From assembly GCA_024642665.1 (NCBI GenBank), contig JAHEAR010000006.1:1-41315 (forward strand): DNA of 41,315 nt, written 5' to 3'. This DNA is from Bacteroidota bacterium. Its GTDB lineage: Bacteria; Bacteroidota; Bacteroidia; Chitinophagales; Saprospiraceae. The notes beneath the pieces are model-generated. The model was not told the origin of the DNA. It made no database searches and saw nothing but the letters and a program-made list of their open reading frames with translations. Positions 1 through 7,227 of this stretch are shown here, one piece after another. The position numbers were made by a program, and so were the translations under genes. Each line of letters starts with the position of its first letter. Position 1 is the first letter of the stretch.

Positions 1-1
1 T

Positions 2-511
2 GCTCCAGCTGTCGGCCTGGAATACAGCACCGTCTTTAAAGTGGATGCAGAAGATATTCAAACGGCTAACGCTCAATTTGAAACAGGAAGCTCTGTACGC
101 TCCATTATCTCGTATGCCGTGGGCATCACGCTATTAATTGTCGCAGGTTTTGGTATTTACAATATTCTAAACATGATGATCTATGATAAAATGGATTCGA
201 TTGCCATCTTAAAAGCCACAGGTTTTTCAGGAACAGATGTAAAAAAAATATTTGTGATGATTGCATTAAGCATTGGCGTGGCAGGGGTGATTTTTGGTCT
301 TTTGAGCGGGTTTTTAGTTAGCCTGATGATTGATCAAATTCCATTTGAAACAGCTTCTCTGCCGAATGTAAAAACCTATCCGGTAAATTATGATGCCCTA
401 TATTATATCATAGGTGCGTTATTTGGCCTCAGTACCACCTATCTGGCGGGGTATCTCCCTTCCCGAAAAGCAAGCAAGGTAGATCCGGTCGTTATCATCA
501 GAGGGAAATAA
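2..511 (+). CDS. FtsX/MacB-type ABC transporter permease, C-terminal part
   Basis: The reading frame is open from base 2 with no stop, so the gene begins before the window and only about 169 C-terminal residues are visible. It shows three hydrophobic segments: one beginning at the SIISYAVGITLLIVAGF stretch, one around MIALSIGVAGVIFGLLSGF, and one around YYIIGALFGLSTTYLAGY. The ending, PSRKASKVDPVVIIRGK, is typical of FtsX-domain permeases of the LolC/MacB type, which work with a LolD-like ATPase to move lipoproteins or hydrophobic compounds out of the inner membrane. The ATPase gene starts 1 nt after the stop, so the two surely form one exporter. The substrate cannot be read from the sequence. 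A GTG at 41 is only an internal codon. Confidence 0.88.
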   Translation, partial: APAVGLEYSTVFKVDAEDIQTANAQFETGSSVRSIISYAVGITLLIVAGFGIYNILNMMIYDKMDSIAILKATGFSGTDVKKIFVMIALSIGVAGVIFGLLSGFLVSLMIDQIPFETASLPNVKTYPVNYDALYYIIGALFGLSTTYLAGYLPSRKASKVDPVVIIRGK

Positions 512-512
512 T

Positions 513-1205
513 ATGTCAGTAAAAGTCCTGGAAGCGGAATCTATCAACAAGTACTTTCATACGGCGGGACATATGCATGTCCTGAAGGATATCAGTTTCT
601 CCGTAAATGCCGGCGAATTCACTTCAATTGTAGGCAAGTCCGGCTGTGGCAAATCGACCTTACTGTATATTTTATCCACTATGGATACGGATTTTACAGG
701 CAAATTAATGATCGACGATCAGGTGATGAATCATAAAACAGAGGCCCAGCTGGCCAGTGTCCGTAATGAGAAAATTGGTTTTGTTTTCCAGTTTCATTAT
801 CTCCTTAATGAATTTTCTGTGTTAAAAAATGTGATGATTCCGGGATTAAAACTTGGCAGGTTATCCACCGAAGAAATTGAGTATAAAGCCATCGAAAAAC
901 TTAAAATATTCGGTATCCATGATCAGGCAAAAAAATTTCCAAACCAATTATCCGGTGGCCAGAAACAACGGGTAGCGATTGCACGCGCACTGATCAATGA
1001 TCCGATAATTATTATGGGGGACGAACCGACCGGTAATCTCGACAATAAAAACAGTCAGATAGTCTTTGAACTCTTTAAAGAATTATCCGCAACGTATCTT
1101 CAAACTTTACTGATCGTGACGCATGATATGGAATTCGCATCAGCTACTGACCACATTATTGAGATGGAGGACGGGAGGATATTAAATCACCATCAAAAAC
1201 ACTAA
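513..1205 (+). CDS. LolD/MacB-type ABC transporter ATP-binding protein
   Basis: This 230-residue protein is a complete ABC ATPase. The Walker A is GKSGCGKST (residues 41-49), the Q-loop lies around VFQF (91-94), the signature is LSGGQKQR (146-153), Walker B with catalytic Glu is IIIMGDEP (165-172), and the switch His is near 204. The length and the [15 protein letters not shown] signature fit the LolD/FtsE/MacB-partner family, whose permeases have an FtsX domain, as does the gene just upstream. The following membrane-protein gene starts 3 nt after the stop, so all three genes are probably co-transcribed. It energises the exporter at the cytoplasmic face of the inner membrane; the cargo is unknown. 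Confidence 0.93.
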   Translation: MSVKVLEAESINKYFHTAGHMHVLKDISFSVNAGEFTSIVGKSGCGKSTLLYILSTMDTDFTGKLMIDDQVMNHKTEAQLASVRNEKIGFVFQFHYLLNEFSVLKNVMIPGLKLGRLSTEEIEYKAIEKLKIFGIHDQAKKFPNQLSGGQKQRVAIARALINDPIIIMGDEPTGNLDNKNSQIVFELFKELSATYLQTLLIVTHDMEFASATDHIIEMEDGRILNHHQKH

Positions 1206-1208
1206 CGT

Positions 1209-2417
1209 ATGCCAACCACATCCAAACTTTGGGTACGTATCGCATTAATCAATCTATGTATTGTCGCCGGTCTGGGTACCCTCATGCGTTTTAAAATTGG
1301 TTTTGAATTCCCCTATTTCAGTCAGAAATTTCTGCAGGAAGCTCACTCCCATTTTGCCTTTACCGGATGGATCACGCATAGCCTGTTTTTTCTGATTGTG
1401 GGGGCATTGCGCAATAATCTGGAAATAATTAATGAGCGGGCCTATAAAAGTCTGCTCACCATTAATTTAATTACTGCCTATGGCATGCTTGTTAGTTTTG
1501 CCATGCAGGGATACGGTCCGGTCTCCATCGCATTTTCATCAGCTTCCATCATCACAGGCTATGTTTTTGCATTTTTCGCCCTTAGGGATTTGCACCGATT
1601 GCCGAAGGGACATCCGGGTAAAAAATGGGTGCAGGCGGCTATTTGGTTAAGTATACTATCAACCGTAGGCACAATGGTCCTATCTCAAATGATGGCCACC
1701 AAAAACTATGATCAGGATACCTATTTAGGATCAATATTCTTTTATCTGCATTTTCAATACAACGGTTGGTTTTTGCTAGCCTGCCTTGGTCTCTTTTTGG
1801 ATTACATAAAAAGGGATGTTATTCAGTTACAGCTTGCAGAAAAAGCTTTCTGGTTTATGTTCTTATCCTGTATACCGGCCTATTTTCTATCGACTCTCTG
1901 GGCTGATATTCCTACATGGTTGTATATCCTCGTCGTAATAGCGGCCATTGGACAAGTCGCTGGATGGTCTTATGCCGTACGGTTTCTACGATCCAATATT
2001 ATGCCTATCCGATCATTATTTACACGACCTGTTTTACTCGTCTTTTTAGTCATTTCCATGGCTGTCACATTGAAATTTTTATTGCAGCTGGGATCGACCA
2101 TTCCGTTTGTCAGTACACTTGCTTTCGGCTTCAGACCAATTGTCATCGCCTACCTCCATCTGGTTTTACTGATTATTACTACCCTCTTTTTAATTTCCTT
2201 TATGCTCGGTACGGGCTTAATCCGGCAAAGCAAAATTAATACGTCAGCCCTGTTTGTATTTGCGGTAGCGGCTATTATGACAGAATTTGTTTTGATGATT
2301 CAGGGAATAGCCGGTTTTAGCTATGTGGTGCTCCCAATGGTTAAAGAGATGCTCCTGCTTTTGGCCACCTTTTTATTCGGATCCGCTGTGGTATTAGCTT
2401 TCAGCACGACTAATTAA
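1209..2417 (+). CDS. Multi-pass membrane protein with conserved-looking histidines (heme-copper-oxidase-like)
   Basis: This is a 402-residue integral membrane protein with about 10-12 hydrophobic helices and no soluble domain. Histidines sit at helix positions: EAHSHFAFTGWITH (H46, H48, H57), YLHFQYNGW (H181) and YLHLVLL (H317). Small aromatic and glycine residues next to His recall heme-binding helices of the subunit I / NorB / NnrS superfamily. However, the classical Tyr-His cross-link motif and the HH pair of oxidases are not evident, so catalysis is not claimed. It follows the ABC ATPase by 3 nt, and the nos operon and a fasciclin gene are close by. It may be a heme or copper membrane protein linked to anaerobic respiration. 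That role is inference; the family call is tentative. Confidence 0.6.
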   Translation: MPTTSKLWVRIALINLCIVAGLGTLMRFKIGFEFPYFSQKFLQEAHSHFAFTGWITHSLFFLIVGALRNNLEIINERAYKSLLTINLITAYGMLVSFAMQGYGPVSIAFSSASIITGYVFAFFALRDLHRLPKGHPGKKWVQAAIWLSILSTVGTMVLSQMMATKNYDQDTYLGSIFFYLHFQYNGWFLLACLGLFLDYIKRDVIQLQLAEKAFWFMFLSCIPAYFLSTLWADIPTWLYILVVIAAIGQVAGWSYAVRFLRSNIMPIRSLFTRPVLLVFLVISMAVTLKFLLQLGSTIPFVSTLAFGFRPIVIAYLHLVLLIITTLFLISFMLGTGLIRQSKINTSALFVFAVAAIMTEFVLMIQGIAGFSYVVLPMVKEMLLLLATFLFGSAVVLAFSTTN

Positions 2418-2425
2418 GGACATAA

Positions 2426-2439
2426 TTGACTTAAATCAG
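2426..2439. promoter_or_regulatory. CRP/FNR-like palindrome upstream of the fasciclin gene
   Basis: The site reads TTGAC-TTAA-ATCAG, against the FNR-type consensus TTGAT-N4-ATCAA: 8 of 10 half-site positions match, and the flanks extend the dyad. Its centre (2432.5) lies about 62 bp upstream of the start predicted from the -7-like element at 2484-2491, a usual class I activator spacing. It begins 9 nt past the preceding stop. Function is inferred. Confidence 0.45.
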
Positions 2440-2483
2440 TTAATATTGTGACCTGAATCATAGGCTAAGCCATTGTAATTCAA

Positions 2484-2491
2484 TTCCTTTG
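2484..2491 (+). promoter_or_regulatory. -7-like promoter element for the fasciclin gene
   Basis: TTCCTTTG matches the Bacteroidota -7 consensus TAnnTTTG at all but the second position and lies 17 nt before the ATG. No convincing -33 element is seen, which would fit an activator-dependent promoter. Confidence 0.35.
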
Positions 2492-2508
2492 ATAGCAAAT
2501 CAAAAGCT

Positions 2509-3066
2509 ATGCAAAGACTCACTTATTTTATGCTATTAATCCTTTTGACACTCCTGATCGGATGCCAGTCTTCAGGACAAAATCAGGAGGTGGCACAAGT
2601 TGGAAATGATCCAGCTGCGCTAACAGGACAATCCGGTGTAGTGGATAATGTCTCCGCAAATGATATTGTGAAAGTGGCCGTTGGCAGTAAAAATCACACA
2701 ACACTTGTAGCGGCAGTGCAAGCCGCCAATTATGTCGATGTGCTGGCCAATGCCGGACCTTTTACAGTATTCGCTCCTACAAATGCAGCCTTCGAAAAAT
2801 TACCTGCAGGAACCGTGGAAGGACTTCTTAAACCGGAAGCAATAGATGACCTGGCCAATATTCTGGAATATCATGTCTATGTTGGAGTCATCAAGACTGA
2901 AAACATGAAAGATGGGCAGAAGCTTAATCAGGTAAATTTAAAGAATGTCGAAATTACTATCAAGGATGGAGAATACTATGTAAATGGTTCTAAGATTCTG
3001 GCCACTGTACCAGCATCGAATGGTATCGTATACGTGATTGATGATGTTTTACTGCCCCCTGAGTAA
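2509..3066 (+). CDS. Fasciclin (FAS1) domain lipoprotein
   Basis: This 185-residue protein has a lipoprotein signal peptide (LTLLIGC, lipid-bearing Cys19), a short linker and one FAS1 domain from about residue 62 to the end. FAS1 hallmarks are visible: TLVAAVQAANYVDVLANAGP followed by FTVFAPTNAAF (the H1 box), then LEYHV and the C-terminal NGIVYVIDDVLLPPE (the H2 region). FAS1 domains mediate adhesion or protein-protein contacts; in bacteria single-domain forms are secreted or lipid-anchored in the envelope. The gene has its own spacer with an FNR-like palindrome and ends at a strong terminator, so it appears to be a single-gene unit. A link to the nos operon is suggested by position and by the shared regulatory motif, not by the domain itself. 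Confidence 0.9.
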   Translation: MQRLTYFMLLILLTLLIGCQSSGQNQEVAQVGNDPAALTGQSGVVDNVSANDIVKVAVGSKNHTTLVAAVQAANYVDVLANAGPFTVFAPTNAAFEKLPAGTVEGLLKPEAIDDLANILEYHVYVGVIKTENMKDGQKLNQVNLKNVEITIKDGEYYVNGSKILATVPASNGIVYVIDDVLLPPE

Positions 3067-3070
3067 GAAG

Positions 3071-3188
3071 CATGACGGAGGGATTGCTTGATTCCTATAA
3101 TAATTGCTGATGGCCGGGTAAATCAACCCGGCTTTTTTTATGAGCAATAGATGATTTCGTGATGGAGTGATTGTTTGATTTCGTGATT
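3071..3188. repeat. Degenerate short repeats in the fasciclin-nosY spacer
   Basis: A roughly 24-nt unit appears at 3071-3094 and again, with substitutions, at 3158-3181, with a partial third copy directly following. Within this the 12-mer TGATTTCGTGAT occurs exactly at 3152-3163 and 3176-3187. The rest of the 312-nt spacer (to 3378) is low-complexity: runs of AAGGGT/AGGTT around 3285-3320, and an 11-mer AGTCTnAGGTC at 3338-3348 and 3360-3370. No gene was seen. Confidence 0.6.
3113..3139 (+). terminator. Intrinsic terminator after the fasciclin gene
   Basis: A perfect 7-bp stem (GCCGGGT / ACCCGGC) with a 6-nt loop is followed by seven T residues. Confidence 0.9.
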
Positions 3189-3378
3189 CTCTGTTTCCAC
3201 AATGAAGAATACGCCTTTTGTTTAATTCTCTAAATAGATCAAGATTGTCGCACGTCGAAAAATCCCAGATCAGATTTTGTTCAAGGGTAAAGGGTTAGAA
3301 GGGTAAGAGGTTAAAAGGTTATGAATTGAGGAAGATTAGTCTGAGGTCACAGGTCCAATAGTCTCAGGTCTAAAATAT

Positions 3379-4149
3379 TTACAAATCCTTATGAATAAAC
3401 ATACGGCGAGAAACCATAAACGGAATGACTGCCCACAAACACATCAGAACAAATCCAATTATCGCTCCAAATCCTGTCCCAAAGAAATCCTTAAAAATGG
3501 CTCCCGTATACCCCAGCATGGCCGAGACATCAAGTTGCAGGATGATGAAGATTCGCGCCAGATCAATTGGATTCAAAGCTGAAACTCCGACCATCACTTT
3601 TTCAATGGGGTAATCGGCAAACTGAAATAAAAGAAACAATACCAGTCCATCAAACAACAAACTGAAGAAAAGCCAAAGTAATATTGAGATACCAATGCCC
3701 CGGGCTTTATCCCGCGTCAGAATTGTACATAAAAATCCAAGGGAAACAAAGATGCCGGTAATCATTACACCGCTGCCGATTAGAATCAAACCTATCGAGC
3801 CCTGAACAAAGAACATGATGGGCACCCCGGCACCAATGATAAAGGCAACGGCCAGTGAAGAAAACAAACCTAAAAAAAGACCTGTCCAAATCTTGCCACG
3901 CTTGATCGGCTGACTAAGCAATAGTTCAATAAATTCTGAACTATTGTATAAGTAGATCGCCGTAAAAATGATACTCACTAATGGTGTAGTCAGCAAAATA
4001 ATATTGAGCAATGTCAACACGCCTTTGTTGCCATCATCTTCAATACTAAAAACACTCCATGAAAGAATCGCCAGCAACAGCGTATAAGCCAGTACAATTC
4101 TGTTCTTCAGAATGTCCGAAAATATGAACTTCTGAATTTTATTGAACAT
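3379..4149 (-). CDS. nosY: NosY, ABC permease for nitrous oxide reductase copper-site maturation
   Basis: This 256-residue membrane protein has about six hydrophobic helices, beginning with IVLAYTLLLAILSWSVF and ending with AIIGFVLMCLWAVIPFMVSRRMF. Its length and layout match NosY-type ABC-2 permeases. It overlaps the 3' end of nosF by 11 nt and is the last gene of the nos operon. With NosF it forms an inner-membrane ABC complex that acts with periplasmic NosD in assembling the copper-sulfide CuZ site of NosZ (established for the family; sulfur export is the usual proposal). Assignment rests mainly on gene order plus topology, as permeases of this type diverge quickly. Confidence 0.88.
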   Translation of the reverse strand: MFNKIQKFIFSDILKNRIVLAYTLLLAILSWSVFSIEDDGNKGVLTLLNIILLTTPLVSIIFTAIYLYNSSEFIELLLSQPIKRGKIWTGLFLGLFSSLAVAFIIGAGVPIMFFVQGSIGLILIGSGVMITGIFVSLGFLCTILTRDKARGIGISILLWLFFSLLFDGLVLFLLFQFADYPIEKVMVGVSALNPIDLARIFIILQLDVSAMLGYTGAIFKDFFGTGFGAIIGFVLMCLWAVIPFMVSRRMFIHKDL

Positions 4150-4852
4150 GATCCAATTTTAAAATATGGGTAATCGCTTTGGCCAAACTATTAGTTTGCG
4201 TAGTCTCCTTCAATTCAGAAACAGGCATATGAAAACGTATTTCTCCTTCCTGCATCAGGATGACATGTGTGACCAGTTCATCCAATTCACTCAGCAAATG
4301 GGAGGTAATAAAAATTAATTTTCCATTCTCCTTTTCCTTAATAATTTTTTCCTTCAGAATTTCAGCCGCCAATGGATCAAGGCCCGCTGTGGGCTCATCA
4401 AGAATTAAAACTTCAGGAGAAAACAAAAATGACAATGAGGCACTGACTTTTTGAACGGTACCACCCGAAAGCGTCCGCATCTTCTTATGCTTCATCGCTT
4501 TCAACTGATAGGAGGTTACAAGTTCTTCATCCAGCTTCTCTCCAGCACTTCTGATGTCCTTGATCATTTCAAACACTTTCCCAATGGACATATTATCCGG
4601 GTACCTGCCTACCTGCGGCATATAGCCAATATCACATCTGTACTTATAATCTCTGGAAACATTTTTGCCCTTAAAATAAATCGACCCCGAAGTGGGTAAC
4701 ACCATACCCAGAATGCATTTAATCAGCGTCGTTTTACCACATCCGTTTGGACCAATCAGTGCGATACACTGTCCTGGAGAACACGTGAGGTTGACATCCT
4801 TCAGCACTTCCAGTTTGCCAAAACGCTTCGATACATTTCTGATCTCAATCAT
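4139..4852 (-). CDS. nosF: NosF, ABC ATPase for nitrous oxide reductase maturation
   Basis: This 237-residue ABC ATPase has Walker A GPNGCGKTT (residues 34-42), signature LSGGTVQKV (128-136), Walker B VLILDEPTAGLD (148-159) and a switch His at 185. The LSGGTVQKVSASL signature and the EPTAGLDP segment are typical of the NosF/CcmA-like branch. Its start codon overlaps the stop of nosD (ATGA, 4 nt), and its end overlaps nosY by 11 nt, pointing to translational coupling of D, F and Y. It powers NosY at the cytoplasmic face of the inner membrane. Confidence 0.94.
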   Translation of the reverse strand: MIEIRNVSKRFGKLEVLKDVNLTCSPGQCIALIGPNGCGKTTLIKCILGMVLPTSGSIYFKGKNVSRDYKYRCDIGYMPQVGRYPDNMSIGKVFEMIKDIRSAGEKLDEELVTSYQLKAMKHKKMRTLSGGTVQKVSASLSFLFSPEVLILDEPTAGLDPLAAEILKEKIIKEKENGKLIFITSHLLSELDELVTHVILMQEGEIRFHMPVSELKETTQTNSLAKAITHILKLDHVQ

Positions 4853-6108
4853 AAGGGCAAAGCATTCATTCTGGGAATATTATCAATAAAGTTATCCGGA
4901 GTCAGCGTAGGGATAAGTCGTTCTGACCGATCCAATAAAGTAACAATAAAACTTCTGTACAGCAACATAGCCGGAGGATTTTGCTCTACTATCACGGAAA
5001 AAACACTTAGTGGCCTGTAGGGTACATCTCCAACTTTATCCTTATTCAAATCGTAACCTTCATACTTATCCCAGAAGTTTCCATCAAATGTATTCAGCAC
5101 CAGCGAACCATTTGTTCCAATGTCAAATGTATTTCCAATGAAGTTGTTATGCAGAATATCGCTGGCTGAACAGCTAGCCTGGATCTTCATCCCCCAGCCG
5201 TTTCCTTTAAAGATGTTCTTTTCTATTCGGATTCGGTTTGTGCCTTCCATAAAAATACCGGACGTGTTTCGGACAAATCGATTATTAAACAGATAACTGT
5301 CCGATATCTCCTTGAGCAAAAGTCCTGTAGCCGCATCCCCCCAATTATCAATAAATGTGTTGTTATACATTTTCACATTTTTGGTAAACATAACTGCTAC
5401 ACCGGCGCCATTACGCCTGAAAATATTTGTAATGTATGCATCATCATTGGAAAACATAAAATGAAGACCGTAGCGAATATTATCAGATGAAATATTTCGC
5501 CAGGCAATCGACCTGTAAACAAATTCAAAATAAATTCCATCGCGATGCCCGGTTATGGTATTTGCTATTATCTGAAGATCTTCACACTTCCAGCAGTGGA
5601 TGCCATTTCCTATTTCCTGCTCTTCCCGCCCAAATGCTTCAATAATATTATCTTTTACTACACAGTGTTGACTGTATTGCAAGTAAATACCAAAAAAATT
5701 ATCATACAAGTGGTTGCCGATGATCCTTACATATTTACTATCATACACTTTGATGCCACCCGGATCATCCAACGAGGCGCGGCCGGAGAACTGCACTTTA
5801 AAACCACTAACTAATACTGAATCTGCTTTTATGGAAAGAACTTCAAATTTTTTCTGACCATCCAGAACAGGCATATCCAAGCCAATCAATGAAACCGACT
5901 TATCTAGAATAATATTTCCTTCTTTGTAGAAGCCACCATGCACCAAAATGGTATCTCCTTTAGCAGATGCATGAATCGCCTGCTTGATAGAGGCGAGGCC
6001 AAATCCCTCCCCAACGTGGTGGGTTTCCGCACCACAAATATGACCCACTAACAAGAGGCTTGCGGTGAGCAGGTTAGAAAAAAAAGTTCCTCCTGGCGAA
6101 ATAGGCAT
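4849..6108 (-). CDS. nosD: NosD, periplasmic beta-helix maturation protein of NosZ
   Basis: This 419-residue protein has an N-terminal hydrophobic signal (LLTASLLLVGHICGA) and then a right-handed parallel beta-helix. Successive PbH1/CASH-type rungs are visible: YVRIIGNHLYDNFFGIYL, HCVVKDNIIEAFG, DLQIIANTITGHRDGIYFE and IRIEKNIFKGNGWGMKI. The end region FDGNFWDKYEGYDLNKDKVGD is characteristic of NosD proteins (W/Y-rich NxWDxYxGxDxNxDxIGD). NosD is the exported partner of the NosFY ABC complex, needed for building CuZ. The gene starts 8 nt after the nosL-fusion stop and overlaps nosF by 4 nt. The start chosen is the ATG at 6108, upstream of the signal sequence. Confidence 0.95.
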   Translation of the reverse strand: MPISPGGTFFSNLLTASLLLVGHICGAETHHVGEGFGLASIKQAIHASAKGDTILVHGGFYKEGNIILDKSVSLIGLDMPVLDGQKKFEVLSIKADSVLVSGFKVQFSGRASLDDPGGIKVYDSKYVRIIGNHLYDNFFGIYLQYSQHCVVKDNIIEAFGREEQEIGNGIHCWKCEDLQIIANTITGHRDGIYFEFVYRSIAWRNISSDNIRYGLHFMFSNDDAYITNIFRRNGAGVAVMFTKNVKMYNNTFIDNWGDAATGLLLKEISDSYLFNNRFVRNTSGIFMEGTNRIRIEKNIFKGNGWGMKIQASCSASDILHNNFIGNTFDIGTNGSLVLNTFDGNFWDKYEGYDLNKDKVGDVPYRPLSVFSVIVEQNPPAMLLYRSFIVTLLDRSERLIPTLTPDNFIDNIPRMNALPL

Positions 6109-6116
6109 AGATAAAA

Positions 6117-7139
6117 TTACTTATTCAAATCGTTCCAGGTAACCGGACGGGCATTATACTTAACCTTATAGACTGTTGCGCTGTCCTGATTGGCGAAACC
6201 ACCAATATTTCCACCCATTGGGCTTCTGAAATCGTCACTATGGAGTAATATGGCTGATTCTACATCTGTAAAAACGGAAGCATCGCAGACATCACTCACA
6301 TAGAACTTGTCAAATTTCAAATCCGGATTATCCTTCTGATAGGCTAACATACAAGCTATATCGTCAAATAGATAATGACGCCCTTGCAGTGTCGTAAACT
6401 GGGTCGCAAATTGTGGCTCTGTTACAGTCATCTTACAATAGGCACACATATCTTCATTGACCTTCAAAGCGCGTGGACCTGAACTTCCGCAAGACAACAG
6501 CGTCAGCGAAGTGATCAGGATGATTACGTAGGACACTTTAGTCTTTTTCTTAAAAACTTTCTGAATCAATTTCTTTTCGTATAAAACAACAAATAAAATG
6601 ATCAGTCCGGTTGCAATAAACAAAATTCCGCCGCTATTGGGCATCGAATAAGCCCCAAAATTGAGCAATTGTTTATACCCAAAAATCGGTGGCTGATACG
6701 ACATACCGGGTACTATGATAGCAGCCGTAGGATCCAGATTATGACCATAGTTATAATTCCATCGGTAAAAATCTGCTAGTGCCAGAAGGCCAAAACTCAG
6801 GAAAGACACAAATAATACATAGAGCATGATTTTGCGCCTGAGAAAGGCGGTCGTCCAAATAAAAAGAACAAAAAATCCAAGAATATATTTCAGGATTGTA
6901 AATTCTACAAAATCTTCTGTATGCAAGGTAGCCATACCGATATAATGATTCAAGCCATTGATGATCTCTACATCCCCTGCCAGTTTATCAGCATAGATTA
7001 AAAGCGCTAATCCTTCGGGATATTGAGGCGCTACTAAATCTATCTTCCAAAATGGAAGGAATATAGTACCAACAAATAACAATCCTGCCAATATCAATAA
7101 CCCTTTGGAAAGATTTGAAATTTTATTTACCGCATTCAT
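6117..7139 (-). CDS. nosL: Fusion of a multi-pass membrane domain with NosL copper chaperone
   Basis: This 340-residue protein has two parts. Residues 1-190 carry about four or five hydrophobic helices with the segments PQYPEGLALLIYA, INGLNHYIGM (60-69) and YGHNLDPTA...PGMSYQPPIFG, a membrane family often seen next to cytochrome and nos genes. Residues 203-216 form another hydrophobic helix ending in a lipobox-like LLSC (Cys217). Residues 225-340 are a NosL domain with the copper-binding MCAYCKM motif (231-237). NosL is a Cu(I) chaperone supplying NosZ in the periplasm. The internal lipobox implies the NosL part may descend from, or be cut to, a lipoprotein. No frameshift is seen between the halves. 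It starts 88 nt after nosZ, beyond a terminator-like hairpin. Confidence 0.92.
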   Translation of the reverse strand: MNAVNKISNLSKGLLILAGLLFVGTIFLPFWKIDLVAPQYPEGLALLIYADKLAGDVEIINGLNHYIGMATLHTEDFVEFTILKYILGFFVLFIWTTAFLRRKIMLYVLFVSFLSFGLLALADFYRWNYNYGHNLDPTAAIIVPGMSYQPPIFGYKQLLNFGAYSMPNSGGILFIATGLIILFVVLYEKKLIQKVFKKKTKVSYVIILITSLTLLSCGSSGPRALKVNEDMCAYCKMTVTEPQFATQFTTLQGRHYLFDDIACMLAYQKDNPDLKFDKFYVSDVCDASVFTDVESAILLHSDDFRSPMGGNIGGFANQDSATVYKVKYNARPVTWNDLNK

Positions 7140-7158
7140 TACTACCTGTTTAAAATAA

Positions 7159-7198
7159 AGAGGGGTACATGCGTATGAAATAACTTATGCACCCCTCT
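7159..7198 (-). terminator. Terminator-like hairpin between nosZ and nosL
   Basis: The arms AGAGGGGTACAT (7159-7170) and ATGCACCCCTCT (7187-7198) pair over 8 bp, then after one A-C mismatch over 3 more, enclosing a 16-nt loop. Read leftwards (the gene direction) the hairpin is followed by a U-rich stretch (TTTATTTTAAA). It could end much of the nosZ transcript, or stabilise its 3' end, while some read-through feeds nosLDFY. Confidence 0.65.
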
Positions 7199-7227
7199 CC
7201 TATACCGTTATTAACCTATAGCCGGGA

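Noticed and set aside
6117-7139. Possible sequencing frameshift joining two genes (membrane protein and nosL)
   Set aside because: The frame is continuous with no break in composition, and the linking helix ends in a natural lipobox; a true fusion is simpler.
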